Below the pieces are notes generated by a model that did not search any database, was not told where the DNA came from, and worked only from the letters and a program-made list of their open reading frames with translations. 64,000 bases of DNA from Microbulbifer yueqingensis (GTDB lineage: Bacteria > Pseudomonadota > Gammaproteobacteria > Pseudomonadales > Cellvibrionaceae): assembly GCF_900100355.1 (NCBI RefSeq), contig NZ_FNFH01000003.1:620001-684000 (forward strand), given 5' to 3'. A program made the position numbers and the translations under genes. Numbering within the stretch: position 1 is the stretch's first letter; each line of letters opens with the position of its first letter. Of this stretch, positions 8,419 through 19,473 are shown piece by piece.

Positions 8419-8814
8419 TCAGGATTCCGCGCCGGTAACCAACTGCGGGACATCCTCGGGAAAATCCTCCACCTCCTGCACCCGGCGGACCTCGATGGTC
8501 TCTGTCGCGGCCGCCGGGCAGCGCCGCGCCCAGTCGATTGCCTCTGCCAGTGACGACACCTGGATCATCCAGAAGCCCCCCAGTGATTCCCCCGCCTCAA
8601 TGAGCGGACCGTCAATGACCTGCGGCTCACCTGCGGCGAACGCGACACGTGCGCCCATGGAGCGGGGATGCAGCCCCTCCACGCTGACCAGTATCCCGGC
8701 CTCTTCCATCGACCGGTTGTATTCCATCATCGACGCCACCCGCTCGGGGTCCGGCATCACTCCAGGCCCGGCCTGCCCATAGCCCTGTGGAATCATCAGC
8801 AGCATAAATTTCAT
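8419..8814 (-). CDS. YciI/DGPF-domain protein
   Basis: This 131-residue protein has the DGPF (YCII-related) pattern: MKFMLLM at the start, a central IDGPLIEAGESLGGFWMIQ and the AIDWARRCP helix. The family has a ferredoxin-like dimeric fold. In other bacteria it often accompanies ECF sigma factors, which are absent here. The enzymatic role is unproved. It is cytoplasmic and apparently monocistronic. Confidence 0.88.
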   Translation of the reverse strand: MKFMLLMIPQGYGQAGPGVMPDPERVASMMEYNRSMEEAGILVSVEGLHPRSMGARVAFAAGEPQVIDGPLIEAGESLGGFWMIQVSSLAEAIDWARRCPAAATETIEVRRVQEVEDFPEDVPQLVTGAES

Positions 8815-9002
8815 GCCAGTGCTCCTTTATTGGAAGTTATCCTGCCTGCGCCAGGCCCGTGGAACCGATCCCGGGTATCTCTTCCGGCAGGGAGCCTCCT
8901 GTTTAGCCGGAAACAGGACCAGGCGGAACCGGTTGGGACGATTGGCGCACAGGTCGACGTTAATTTGTCGGTGACATCTCGTTCGCACCGGTGGCCAGCC
9001 AA

Positions 9003-9033
9003 TAAAAAAGCCCCGCTGTCGCCAGCGGGGCTT
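9003..9033 (-). terminator. Intrinsic terminator of the fadD-like gene
   Basis: Read on the minus strand, AAGCCCCGCTG pairs with CAGCGGGGCTT around a 4-nt loop and runs into a T-tract (the A-run at 9003-9009). It lies 30 bp after the acyl-CoA ligase stop. Confidence 0.9.
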
Positions 9034-9062
9034 ACATTGCAGGGCTAATTGCCTGTCAGCGG

Positions 9063-10700
9063 TCAGGCACTTTCCAGCGCCTCGATCTTCTTCATTTCCT
9101 CGTCGCGCAGCTCGCGGCGGAGAATCTTGCCAACGTTGGTCTTGGGCAGCTCGTCGCGGAACTCGACCTGCTTCGGCACCTTGTAGGCAGTCATATTTTC
9201 GCGGCAGTAGGCGATCACTTCCTCTTCGGTCAGGGAGTCATCGGCCTTGACTACAAACAGCTTGACCACTTCCCCGCTCTTGTCATCGGGGATGCCGATG
9301 GCGGCTGCCTCTGTCACCTTGTCGTGGGCGCTGATCACGTCCTCGATCTCATTCGGGTAGACGTTGAAGCCGGACACGATGATCATGTCCTTCTTGCGAT
9401 CGACAATCCTGATGTAACCGTCATCCTGGATCTCGGCCATGTCGCCAGTCCGGAACCACCCTTCACTGTCGATGGATTCAGCGGTGGCCTCCTCGCGCTG
9501 CCAGTACCCCTTCATCACCTGGGGACCACGTACACAGAGCTCCCCTGGGGAGTTGTTCGGCAGGTCGTTGCCGTTCTCGTCGATCACCTTCACCTCGGTA
9601 GCCGGCACCGGCAGACCCACGGTACCCAGCTGCACGGCCTCGGCCGGATTGAACGACACCACAGGCGAAGTCTCGGTGAGACCGTAACCCTCAGTTACCT
9701 TGCAACCAGTCATTTCCTCCCAGCGCTTGGCCGTATCCCGGGTCAGGGCCATGCCACCAGAGGCTGTGGTATGCAGCTTGCTGAAATCCAGGTCCGCAAA
9801 GTCCGGGTTGCGCATCAAACCATTGAACAGGGTGTTGAGGCCACAGAAACCGGTAAAGCGAACGCCCTTGAGCGTCTTCACGAAGCCCGGGATGTCGCGG
9901 GGATTCGGGATCAGCAGCGAATGGTTGCCGGTGGCAAACAGGCACATGCAGTGAATGGTAAAGGCGTAGATATGGTAGAGGGGCAGCGGAGCCACGTAGA
10001 GTTCCTCGCCCTCTTTCATGCTGTTGCCCAGCGCCTCACGCACCTGTTCCATGTTGGCAACCAGGTTGCGGTTGGTGAGCATGGCGCCCTTGGCGACACC
10101 AGTGGTACCACCCGTGTACTGCAATACCGCCACATCTTCAGGACCCCGCTTCACCTCTTCGTGGGGCTGCTTGGAACCCAGCCCCATGGCATCGCGGAAA
10201 TTGACCTGGTTGGTGAAGGAGAACTCCGGCACCATCTTCTTTACGTACTTGGCCACACTGTTGATCAGCACCCGCTTGACCGGGCTGTGCAGGTCGGCGA
10301 GCTCGCTGACGATGACCTTCTCCACCCCGGTCTCAGAAACTATCTGGGACGCAGTGTCGGCAATGTTCGCCAGCACCACCAGGGCCTTGGCACCTGAGTC
10401 ATTCAGCTGGTGTTTGAGCTCCCGGCGCGTATAGAGCGGGTTGGTATTGACCACCACCAGGCCGGCGCGGATGGCACCGAATACCACTACCGGGTATTGC
10501 AGGACATTCGGCAGCTGTACCGCGATGCGGTCGCCGGGCTCCAGGTTGGTATGATTCTGCAGGTAGGAGGCAAATTGCCCGCTGAGCCTGTCGATATCAC
10601 CGATCGAAAGTGTCTGCCCCAGGCAGGTAAAAGCCGGCCTGTCGCGGAATTTTGCGCAGGCGTCAGAAAATACGTCGAGTATGCTGCGGTCGATGTCCAA
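9063..10700 (-). CDS. fadD: Long-chain fatty acid-CoA ligase
   Basis: This 545-residue protein is an AMP-forming acyl-CoA synthetase of FadD length. It has the nucleotide loop YTGGTTGVAKG starting at residue 195, the GYGLTETSPVVS motif, GWFRTGDMAEI, VDRKKDMIIVSGFNVYPNEIE, and the C-terminal lysine region (LPKTNVGKILRREL). It activates fatty acids to CoA esters at the inner membrane for beta-oxidation or lipid synthesis. An SCP2-like protein gene and an acyl-CoA dehydrogenase gene lie upstream on the same strand, consistent with lipid degradation, although separate terminators suggest separate transcripts. It could be FadD1 or a paralogue. Confidence 0.9.
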   Translation of the reverse strand: MDIDRSILDVFSDACAKFRDRPAFTCLGQTLSIGDIDRLSGQFASYLQNHTNLEPGDRIAVQLPNVLQYPVVVFGAIRAGLVVVNTNPLYTRRELKHQLNDSGAKALVVLANIADTASQIVSETGVEKVIVSELADLHSPVKRVLINSVAKYVKKMVPEFSFTNQVNFRDAMGLGSKQPHEEVKRGPEDVAVLQYTGGTTGVAKGAMLTNRNLVANMEQVREALGNSMKEGEELYVAPLPLYHIYAFTIHCMCLFATGNHSLLIPNPRDIPGFVKTLKGVRFTGFCGLNTLFNGLMRNPDFADLDFSKLHTTASGGMALTRDTAKRWEEMTGCKVTEGYGLTETSPVVSFNPAEAVQLGTVGLPVPATEVKVIDENGNDLPNNSPGELCVRGPQVMKGYWQREEATAESIDSEGWFRTGDMAEIQDDGYIRIVDRKKDMIIVSGFNVYPNEIEDVISAHDKVTEAAAIGIPDDKSGEVVKLFVVKADDSLTEEEVIAYCRENMTAYKVPKQVEFRDELPKTNVGKILRRELRDEEMKKIEALESA

Positions 10701-10804
10701 CTGTTTTCTCCCAGTCCTGTTGTTGTCGCTTGTCCGCGTGTTCCGTTTCTTATAGACGAAATTCCCTCATGGAGAGTGCGAACGTGTCGTTATTCTTCGT
10801 AAGC

Positions 10805-11122
10805 TTATGCTGCGGGAAAGAGGTCCGCCAGCGCGGCGGCCAGTTCCCGGTCGCCGGAATAAGTAATATCCCCCAACAAAAATGCATGGCGGGCGCTGAG
10901 GCGTCCCTCCATGATGGCATCCAGGGTTGTCTGCGACATCTCCAGAACAAGTGACGCGTCGTCCACCTCTCCCAGCCGGGCAACAGCCGCGGGCTCGCCG
11001 GATTCTCGTGACAGTATCACGCCAAAATCACTGGCGTCCGGCAGTCGAAACTGTACCCGAGTGCAAGGGTGCAAACAAGAGAGGCGCCCCAGGCGCGCAA
11101 CCACCTGATCTGGCAACTGCAT
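10805..11122 (-). CDS. SCP2 sterol-binding domain protein
   Basis: This protein of about 105 residues has the pattern of the SCP2 lipid-binding fold: a central SLVLEMSQTTLDAIMEGRLS followed by ARHAFLLGDITYSGDRELAAAL. Bacterial single-domain SCP2 proteins bind acyl chains or isoprenoid lipids. The start is uncertain: the first Met of the frame (11122) lacks a clear ribosome site. It lies between fadD and the acyl-CoA dehydrogenase gene on the same strand, which fits a role in lipid handling. Confidence 0.7.
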   Translation of the reverse strand: MQLPDQVVARLGRLSCLHPCTRVQFRLPDASDFGVILSRESGEPAAVARLGEVDDASLVLEMSQTTLDAIMEGRLSARHAFLLGDITYSGDRELAAALADLFPAA

Positions 11123-11134
11123 AAAAACCCCAGA

Positions 11135-11165
11135 ATAAAAAAACCGCCGGCGGGGCCAGCGGTTT
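11135..11165 (-). terminator. Intrinsic terminator of the acyl-CoA dehydrogenase gene
   Basis: On the minus strand AAACCGC (11159-11165 side) and GCGGTTT pair around an 11-nt GC-rich loop and run into seven T residues (the A-run at 11137-11143). It begins 18 bp after the stop at 11183. Confidence 0.85.
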
Positions 11166-11182
11166 CCTTGTTACAGCGAAGA

Positions 11183-12976
11183 TCAGAACGCGAAGTGTTC
11201 CGCGTCCAGATCCATCAGGTTACCGGCGCCGCTCTTCATCGCCGCCGCATGCGCCGCGGTACGCGGCAGGATGCGGTCGAAGTAGAAGCGCGCAGTCGCC
11301 AGCTTGGCGCGGTAGAAGTCGGCGTCACCCTCACCTGCGGCAAGCTTGTCACTGGCTACCTTGGCGGCGCGGGCCCACAGGAAGCCCAGGACCACGTAAC
11401 CGGAGTACATCAGGTAGTCCACAGAGGCAGCGCCCACTTCGTCCGGGTTTTCCATCGCCAGGGCGCCCACGTGCATGGTCACGTCGCCCCACTCCTTGTT
11501 GAGCTCCTGCAGCCGGCTGACGAACGGCGCCAGGGCCTCGGTGTCGATTTCCGCCTGGCAGAACTTGTGTACCTGCTTGGTGAACTTGCGCAGCAGCTCA
11601 CCCTGGCTCATCAGGACCTTGCGGCCCAGCAGGTCCAGTGCCTGGATGCCGGTGGTGCCTTCATAAATTGTGGCAATACGGGCGTCACGGACGTTCTGCT
11701 CCATGCCCCACTCGGAGATATAACCGTGGCCGCCGAAGCACTGCAGGCCGAGGTTGGCAGACTCGAAGCCGGTCTCGGTCAGGAACGCCTTGGCGATCGG
11801 GGTGAGGAAGGCCAGCAGGTCTTCTGCTTCCTTCTTGTCCTCGTCGCTGCCCTTGTGGGTGCGGTCCACCTGCTGGGCGCACAGGGAAATCAGCATGCGC
11901 CCACCCTCGGCGAATGCCTTTTGCGTCAGCAGCATGCGGCGCACGTCCGGATGCACGATGATCGGGTCGGCGGCACCTTCCGGGTTTTTCGCACCGCTCA
12001 GGGAACGCATCTGCAGGCGGTCCTTGGCGTATGCCAGCGACTTCTGGAAACCGGCCTCGGCGTGGGCCAGGCCCTGCAGGGCGGTACCCAGGCGCGCAGT
12101 ATTCATAAAGGTGAACATGCAGTTCAGGCCCTTGTTGGGCGGCCCGATCAGGAAGCCCTTGGCGCCGTCGAAATTCAGCACGGCAGTCGCGTTGCCGTGG
12201 ATACCCATCTTGTGTTCCAGCGAGCCACAGGCAACGCCGTTGCGCTCGCCCACGGAGCCCTCGGCGGTGGGCAGGAACTTGGGCACGATAAACAGGGAAA
12301 TGCCCTTGGTGCCAGCGGGGGCGTCCGGGAGACGCGCAAGTACGATGTGCACAATGTTCTCGGCCATATCGTGCTCACCGGCTGAGATAAAGATCTTGGT
12401 GCCGGTGATCGCGTAGGAACCGTCTGCATTCGGCTCGGCCTTGGTGCGCAGGATGCCCAGGTCAGTACCGCAGTGCGGCTCGGTCAGGCACATGGTGCCG
12501 GTCCAGGTTCCCTCTACCAGCTTGGTCAGGTAGGTGGCCTTCTGCTCTTCGGTGCCATGGGCTTCCAGGGTGTTCATGGCGCCGTGGGACAGGCCCGGGT
12601 ACATGCCCCAGGACCAGTTGGTGGTGCCCACCATCTCGCTCATCAGGGTACCCAGGGAAGGCGGCAGGCCCTGGCCGCCGTACTCGACATCATGCGCCAG
12701 CGACGGCCATCCGGCCTCGACAAATTGCTGGTAGGCCTCCTTGAAGCCCTCCGGCGTGGTGACCTCACCGTCGTTCCAGGTACAGCCCTGCTGGTCGCCG
12801 ACGGCGTTCAGCGGCGCCAGCACGTTTTCACAGAACTTGGCGCCCTCTTCGAGAATGGCGTCCACCAGGTCCGGTGTGGCCTCCTCGTAGCCCAGGGAAG
12901 CGTAGTGCTGGTCCCAATCGAGCAGTTCGCGCATGGCAAAGCGCATGTCGCGCAAAGGAATCTTGATGTCGGTCAT
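11183..12976 (-). CDS. Acyl-CoA dehydrogenase, large (about 600-residue) FadE-type
   Basis: This 597-residue flavoenzyme belongs to the long acyl-CoA dehydrogenase group with an extra C-terminal domain, related to FadE-type and DmdC enzymes. Visible features are the N-terminal helical domain, YGGQGLPPSLG, TGTMCLTEPHCGTDLG (FAD contact), ITGTKIFISAGEHD, and later FGGHGYISEWGMEQNVRDARI, YEGTTGIQALDL. The latter holds the typical catalytic region. It introduces the alpha-beta double bond in acyl-CoA thioesters in the cytosol. The chain length preference cannot be read from sequence. It has its own terminator. Confidence 0.92.
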   Translation of the reverse strand: MTDIKIPLRDMRFAMRELLDWDQHYASLGYEEATPDLVDAILEEGAKFCENVLAPLNAVGDQQGCTWNDGEVTTPEGFKEAYQQFVEAGWPSLAHDVEYGGQGLPPSLGTLMSEMVGTTNWSWGMYPGLSHGAMNTLEAHGTEEQKATYLTKLVEGTWTGTMCLTEPHCGTDLGILRTKAEPNADGSYAITGTKIFISAGEHDMAENIVHIVLARLPDAPAGTKGISLFIVPKFLPTAEGSVGERNGVACGSLEHKMGIHGNATAVLNFDGAKGFLIGPPNKGLNCMFTFMNTARLGTALQGLAHAEAGFQKSLAYAKDRLQMRSLSGAKNPEGAADPIIVHPDVRRMLLTQKAFAEGGRMLISLCAQQVDRTHKGSDEDKKEAEDLLAFLTPIAKAFLTETGFESANLGLQCFGGHGYISEWGMEQNVRDARIATIYEGTTGIQALDLLGRKVLMSQGELLRKFTKQVHKFCQAEIDTEALAPFVSRLQELNKEWGDVTMHVGALAMENPDEVGAASVDYLMYSGYVVLGFLWARAAKVASDKLAAGEGDADFYRAKLATARFYFDRILPRTAAHAAAMKSGAGNLMDLDAEHFAF

Positions 12977-13156
12977 CCTGCTACCCTCAATCTTACGGTT
13001 GTCTCACGCGCCGATACCAAAACCGGGCGGTCAGATTTGTGACTAGAACTTACGATTGGTTCATCATAGTAGCAGGTGCTCGATTCCCTCTATGGCGAAA
13101 TCCGTCCAAAGCGCTGACAAAAACCGCACAGGAATGAGAGGAAAATAAGTGGACGA

Positions 13157-14227
13157 TCAGTCAGCAGCGCTGGTGAACGCGCGCCCGCTCTTGCGGTATT
13201 CGCCCGGGGTGACACCGGTCCACTTCTTGAAAGCGCGGAAGAAAGCGCTCGACTCATCGAACCCGAGCATCTCGGCGATCTGCCCATTGGAAAGATCCGG
13301 GCAGCTGAGATAGTGGAAGGCTGCCTCCATGCGGCATTCGTCCTTCAACTTCTGGTAGGAGGTCCCCTCCTGCTGCAGGCGCCGGCGCAGGGTGGTTACC
13401 GACATATTCAGGCGTTCCGCCACCACCTCGGCCGCGGGCATTGATTCACTCACGTCGCGGTTGAGAATGGTCTTCACCTTGGTCTTGATGCTGTTGGCGC
13501 TGCCGTCGCTGATCACCAGGTGATAGGGTGCGGTGCGGATGAAATCCTCCACCGTCTGTGGATTCTGCACGATCGGGTAGTCCAGGTAGCGGCTGTCATA
13601 CTCCAGGGCGTTGCTACGCTGCTCGAACAGCAGCTCGCCCGCCTCACTCTGCGCCAGGGAGCGGAACTCCTCCGGACAGGGAAAGGAAAAGTGCAGCCTC
13701 GCCAGCGGGATTTCCCGTCCGACCAGCCAGCAGTAGAAACGATGCCACACCGCCAGGGTGGTGCGGATGGTGCTCGGACTGGTTGCAGCGATCAGCTGGT
13801 CAAACTCTCCCTGCTGCAGGGAACTTATCCCACGGATGGCTACCCGCTCGCGCCCCCCGCCACTGTCCTCCAGGACCGGCTTGACCTTGAAACCACGACA
13901 GATTTCCATGAACTCGGCGCTGAGCTGGATTGCCTGCCGGACGGTTGCACAATTGACCACCGTCAGGCACAGCAGCCGGAAGGAACCCGAACGCACGCGC
14001 CCGCCACTGAGCATCCCGAACCACTCATCCTGCACCTGCCACATGACCCGCTGGTACAGCCGGCCGTATTTAAGTGCCGAGAAGGCCGCGGCGCCCTCCA
14101 GCTCCCGCTCCTCGATACCCACGGCCGCGAGCAAATCCTTGCGGTCACACCCGTGACGCGCGGCCTCCTCAAGCAGGCGCTCGAGATAGGCGATGGGGAT
14201 GCGGATATCCTCTTCGGTAACGCTCAT
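13157..14227 (-). CDS. AraC family transcriptional regulator (Arabinose_bd type)
   Basis: This 356-residue regulator has an Arabinose_bd-like N-terminal domain and an AraC HTH pair at about 255-345. The recognition helices are clear: SMPAAEVVAERLNMSVTTLR and NGQIAEMLGFDESSAFFRAF, then KKWTGVTPGEYRKS. It starts 3 bp after the stop of a 66-residue membrane protein gene on the same strand, so the two are probably cotranscribed. It lies upstream of the acyl-CoA dehydrogenase gene (180 bp gap) and could regulate it; that is inference from position. Confidence 0.9.
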   Translation of the reverse strand: MSVTEEDIRIPIAYLERLLEEAARHGCDRKDLLAAVGIEERELEGAAAFSALKYGRLYQRVMWQVQDEWFGMLSGGRVRSGSFRLLCLTVVNCATVRQAIQLSAEFMEICRGFKVKPVLEDSGGGRERVAIRGISSLQQGEFDQLIAATSPSTIRTTLAVWHRFYCWLVGREIPLARLHFSFPCPEEFRSLAQSEAGELLFEQRSNALEYDSRYLDYPIVQNPQTVEDFIRTAPYHLVISDGSANSIKTKVKTILNRDVSESMPAAEVVAERLNMSVTTLRRRLQQEGTSYQKLKDECRMEAAFHYLSCPDLSNGQIAEMLGFDESSAFFRAFKKWTGVTPGEYRKSGRAFTSAAD

Positions 14228-14230
14228 TGA

Positions 14231-14431
14231 TTACTTGCGCCTGCGCCACCAGCTCAGCAATGCCCCTGCACCAAGCCCGGCGGCGATCAGGACCACGAGG
14301 AATCCCAGCAGCAGGACCAGGTAAGCGAGTACATCCTTTACCGGCAGGTCCCAGGCCCAGATGGCCGCAGCCACAAAGCCGATGCAGGCGAGCACACTGG
14401 TAAGGAACGAGCGGCGACTTTTCTTGGCCAT
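14231..14431 (-). CDS. Small two-helix membrane protein (66 aa)
   Basis: The protein starts with a basic MAKKSRRSF, has two hydrophobic helices (about 10-27 and 34-58) and ends with a basic WWRRRK. A GGA ribosome site lies 9 nt upstream of ATG 14431; the open frame extends further but without such a site. It precedes the AraC gene by 3 bp. The topology suggests both ends in the cytoplasm. I do not recognise a family. Confidence 0.6.
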   Translation of the reverse strand: MAKKSRRSFLTSVLACIGFVAAAIWAWDLPVKDVLAYLVLLLGFLVVLIAAGLGAGALLSWWRRRK

Positions 14432-14573
14432 GGAGTTTCCGGACTGCTTGCTAGGGCTGAACAATTGGTCATACCGGACTGCGGTACTACCATTCAGGGG
14501 TCGGCTACTATAGCCGATGCGGCCGGGAATCGTGAGGCATCGCCCCTTCCCTGTCAACGCCACAGGAGAGTTC

Positions 14574-14696
14574 ATGGGCAAGAGACTACTCTATCGCCGC
14601 GAGGACCGCGTAATCCTCAAGCACTTGTTTATCTGGCTCGAATGCCTCGCCCTGTTCATGGCCGCAGTGCTGCTGGCACTCTGGTTACTGGCATGA
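14574..14696 (+). CDS. Very small single-pass membrane protein (40 aa)
   Basis: A 40-codon ORF (MGKRLLYRREDRVILKH then a hydrophobic helix LFIWLECLALFMAAVLLALW) starts at ATG 14574 with a perfect AGGAG 5 nt upstream. The positive-inside N-terminus and one transmembrane helix make it a plausible regulatory or accessory membrane peptide. It is divergent from the 66-residue membrane protein gene, with a 142-bp shared upstream region, and convergent with fumC. I do not recognise a family. The strong ribosome site and the membrane-protein composition support it. Confidence 0.6.
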   Translation: MGKRLLYRREDRVILKHLFIWLECLALFMAAVLLALWLLA

Positions 14697-14732
14697 GGGG
14701 GAGGAGCTGCTGTATCCGGGCGCTGCGCTGAT

Positions 14733-16124
14733 TCAGTCCCCTCCCGGCACACCGCCCCGGATCAACTTGCGGGGGTCCAGCAGGCGCTTGAGCTCTTCCT
14801 CACCGAGATCACTCATCTCCACCGCCACTTCCAGTACAGGCCGCCCCTCCTTGTAAGCCCGCTTGGCAATTTCCGCCGCCTTGTCGTAACCGATGACCGG
14901 GTTCAGGGCAGTGACGAGAATCGGGTTGCGCTCGAGCGCCCGCTCTATGTTTTCGCGGTTGACCCGGAACGGCGCAATGGCCTTGTCCGCCAGCAGCTGC
15001 GCGGCTGACGTGAGCAGCTGGATGCTTTCCAGCAGGCTGGCTGCTACCAGCGGCAGCATCACATTGAGCTGGAAATTACCGCTCTGCCCGGCAATACCGA
15101 TGGTGGTGTCATTACCCATTACCCGGGCCGATACCATCGCTACCGCTTCCGCGATGACCGGGTTCACCTTCCCCGGCATGATGCTGCTGCCGGGTTGCAG
15201 CGCCGGCAACTCGATCTCGCTGAACCCGGCCAGGGGACCACTGTTCATCCAGCGCAGGTCATTGGCAATTTTCATCAGAGCGACGGCGAGCACCTTCAGC
15301 TGCCCGGAGAGCTCCACCGCTGTGTCCTGGCTGCTGATTGCAGTAAACGCGTTGTCGGCCGGGCGGAACTGCTGGGTGGTATCGGCGCTGAGTTTCTGCG
15401 CAAACAGCTCGGCAAAGTCTGGATGGGCATTCAGCCCCGTACCCACGGCCGTGCCCCCCTGGGCCAGCTGCGCAAGGCGTGGCAATGTGGTGCGAATACG
15501 CTCCCGGCAATGCTCTACCTGCATTGCCCAGCCGGAAAGCTCCTGGCCCAGGGAAATCGGCAACGCATCCATAAGGTGGGTGCGACCGGTCTTCACTACT
15601 TCCGCCAGTGCGGCCGACTTTTCATCCAGGGTGCTGTGCAGGTGGCGCAACGCCGGCAACAGGCGGTCGCGCACCGCGAGCAGAGCCGAGACGTGTATGG
15701 CACTTGGGATCACGTCATTGCTGCTCTGGCTCATATTGACGTGGTCATTGGGGCTGACTTCCACGCCGCTGTCGCGCGCCGCAATATGGGCCAGCACCTC
15801 ATTGACGTTCATATTCGTGCTGGTGCCGGACCCGGTCTGGTAGATGTCCACCGGGAACTGGCTCTCCAGCTCATCGCTGCCGACGGCATCGCAGGCTGCG
15901 ACAATCGCCGCCGCACGCTCCTCGTCCAGCAGTCCCAGGTCGAGGTTCGCCAGGGCGGCGGCCTTCTTGATCACCAGTACCGCGCGAATAAACTCTTCCG
16001 GTAAGGGCTGGCCGCTTACCGGGAAATTATCCACCGCTCGCTGGGTCTGGGCCCCGTACAGGGCCCGGGCCGGCACACGGACCTCTCCCAGGCTGTCTTT
16101 TTCGGTGCGAAAATCATCACTCAT
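14733..16124 (-). CDS. fumC: Class II fumarate hydratase
   Basis: This 463-residue protein is a heat-stable, iron-independent class II fumarase. It has GSGTSTNMNVNEV, SQSSNDVIPSAIHV, the TGRTHLMDALPISLGQE region and the superfamily signature GSSIMPGKVNP. It interconverts fumarate and L-malate in the TCA cycle. FumC is often induced by superoxide or iron limitation because it lacks an Fe-S cluster. Two 15-bp direct repeats lie 43-74 bp upstream of its start. It converges with the 40-aa ORF. Confidence 0.95.
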   Translation of the reverse strand: MSDDFRTEKDSLGEVRVPARALYGAQTQRAVDNFPVSGQPLPEEFIRAVLVIKKAAALANLDLGLLDEERAAAIVAACDAVGSDELESQFPVDIYQTGSGTSTNMNVNEVLAHIAARDSGVEVSPNDHVNMSQSSNDVIPSAIHVSALLAVRDRLLPALRHLHSTLDEKSAALAEVVKTGRTHLMDALPISLGQELSGWAMQVEHCRERIRTTLPRLAQLAQGGTAVGTGLNAHPDFAELFAQKLSADTTQQFRPADNAFTAISSQDTAVELSGQLKVLAVALMKIANDLRWMNSGPLAGFSEIELPALQPGSSIMPGKVNPVIAEAVAMVSARVMGNDTTIGIAGQSGNFQLNVMLPLVAASLLESIQLLTSAAQLLADKAIAPFRVNRENIERALERNPILVTALNPVIGYDKAAEIAKRAYKEGRPVLEVAVEMSDLGEEELKRLLDPRKLIRGGVPGGD

Positions 16125-16166
16125 TGGACATCCTTCCCAGACTGTTGGGGTGATCTATGGCCCGCG

Positions 16167-16198
16167 TTTTCACCCGCTAACCATTTTCACCCGTTAAC
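16167..16198 (-). repeat. Tandem 15-bp direct repeat upstream of fumC
   Basis: On the minus strand GTTAACGGGTGAAAA and GTTAGCGGGTGAAAA follow each other with a 2-bp gap (17-bp period) and differ at one base. They sit 43-74 bp upstream of the fumC start codon, where an activator or repressor would bind. No matching regulator is known to me. Confidence 0.6.
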
Positions 16199-16595
16199 AT
16201 AGTAACTTTATGCGGCTCTCCCGGGTCCCTGGGGCAATTTGCAGGTAATTGCCCGGCGCCGGTGTGACCCCAGCTGGCGGGTGGCAACCACAGCAACGGA
16301 TGATATTGTCGGAAGCGGGCAAATGTGACACCAGCTCCCCCATCCTGCCCGCCCCTGGGACCGTTAATCACAGCTTAACCCCACCTCACGGTAACGCAAA
16401 ACCAGGGAGCGCATGGCTACTGGCAGCCATTTCTTGATTTTTGGGGTTGTTGAGGAAATGATTCCACCGCCGTCAGTCGCCGGTGCGGGGAAGGCATAAA
16501 GGGCAGGCCGGCAAGGAAATGCGTACGCGACTCGCTGAACGGCGGGGAAGCCAGCGTGAAGAGCACCTGTTGGGGGAGGAGCTTACAGGGAAGGA
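16199..16595. other. Intergenic region upstream of fumC, no gene seen
   Basis: About 400 bp without a supportable ORF. The only structure I see is a small hairpin, ATGGCT/AGCCAT, near 16413-16430, followed on the + strand by a T-rich stretch (TTTCTTGATTTTT). It could be a weak terminator, but no + strand gene precedes it. Confidence 0.4.
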
Positions 16596-17093
16596 TCAGA
16601 TGCTGACCCGCCCCTCCTGCGTCCACTCACACCGGACCTGCATATCGCCACTGCCCGGCTCGTGGTACAGGCCCGTTGCTTCCCAGGTAAAGGAGTGCGT
16701 GCCGGAGAGCTCGGTCTCGAGATGTACGGTCGCAGATACCCAGTACATGCTGCCGAGCAGCTCCTCGAATTTCTGGATCCAGTGATTCCACTCGTATTCC
16801 ACGGCGCGGTACGAGGCCCCAAAATGGATCACATCGGTCTGGTACTGGGACTGCTTCACCTTGATGGTGGGAATGGAAAACATATCGCGGCACAGGAAAG
16901 GCCACTCGTCGGCACTGGGCAGGGCCAGCACCGCTTCGCGATTCACGCGGCGACGGTCCGATCCCCCGGCGAGGCTGTTACTGTCCTTGATACATCCATA
17001 GACAATCGATTCCTGGTCACCCTGCACCACTATTGTGTCCCTCAGCACAGCAGAGCCGGACGAGCGCCATCCGGCCAGTTGAGAATTCGCCAA
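16596..17093 (-). CDS. Conserved hypothetical protein
   Basis: This protein of about 165 residues resembles a conserved hypothetical family I associate with Pseudomonas-type genomes. Its features are DTIVVQGDQESIVYGCIKD, LALPSADEWPFLCRDMF, VIHFGASYRAVEYEWNHWI and YWVSATVHLETELSGTHSF near the C-terminus. It has no signal peptide or membrane segment and is tryptophan-rich. No function is known. The longest frame starts at a TTG (17093), so an internal GTG about 15 codons later may be the true start. Confidence 0.65.
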   Translation of the reverse strand: MANSQLAGWRSSGSAVLRDTIVVQGDQESIVYGCIKDSNSLAGGSDRRRVNREAVLALPSADEWPFLCRDMFSIPTIKVKQSQYQTDVIHFGASYRAVEYEWNHWIQKFEELLGSMYWVSATVHLETELSGTHSFTWEATGLYHEPGSGDMQVRCEWTQEGRVSI

Positions 17094-17183
17094 CCCACTT
17101 TAACGGCGGCAACGCGAAAATGCCATAACGCTAATCGCAAATAAACGCGGGCCGGCTTCACTGCTCAAAGAGTGAGCGCGGCC

Positions 17184-17208
17184 TCGCCGGATGACCGCCA
17201 TCCGGCGA
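17184..17208 (-). terminator. Perfect 10-bp hairpin between ligA and the hypothetical gene
   Basis: TCGCCGGATG (17184-17193), loop ACCGC, CATCCGGCGA (17199-17208). It lies 115 bp downstream of the ligA stop on the minus strand. There is no U-tract, so its role as terminator is unproved. Confidence 0.4.
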
Positions 17209-17322
17209 CAACTGTCTCCTTGCGGCCTGTAACCGCCCTTCCAGTGGTGCACCTCATGCCGGCATGCGATGGAAAAACAAAGGTGAGCAGCAAGTGGGGT
17301 ACGCAGCAGCCCCCCTGCGCAC

Positions 17323-19407
<2,085 letters not shown>

Positions 19408-19473
19408 CTACACGCAAGCGCGGCGACCGGCTCCGGTGAGGGGCTGTCGCCTCGCCTGGGGGAAAGAGGCCTG

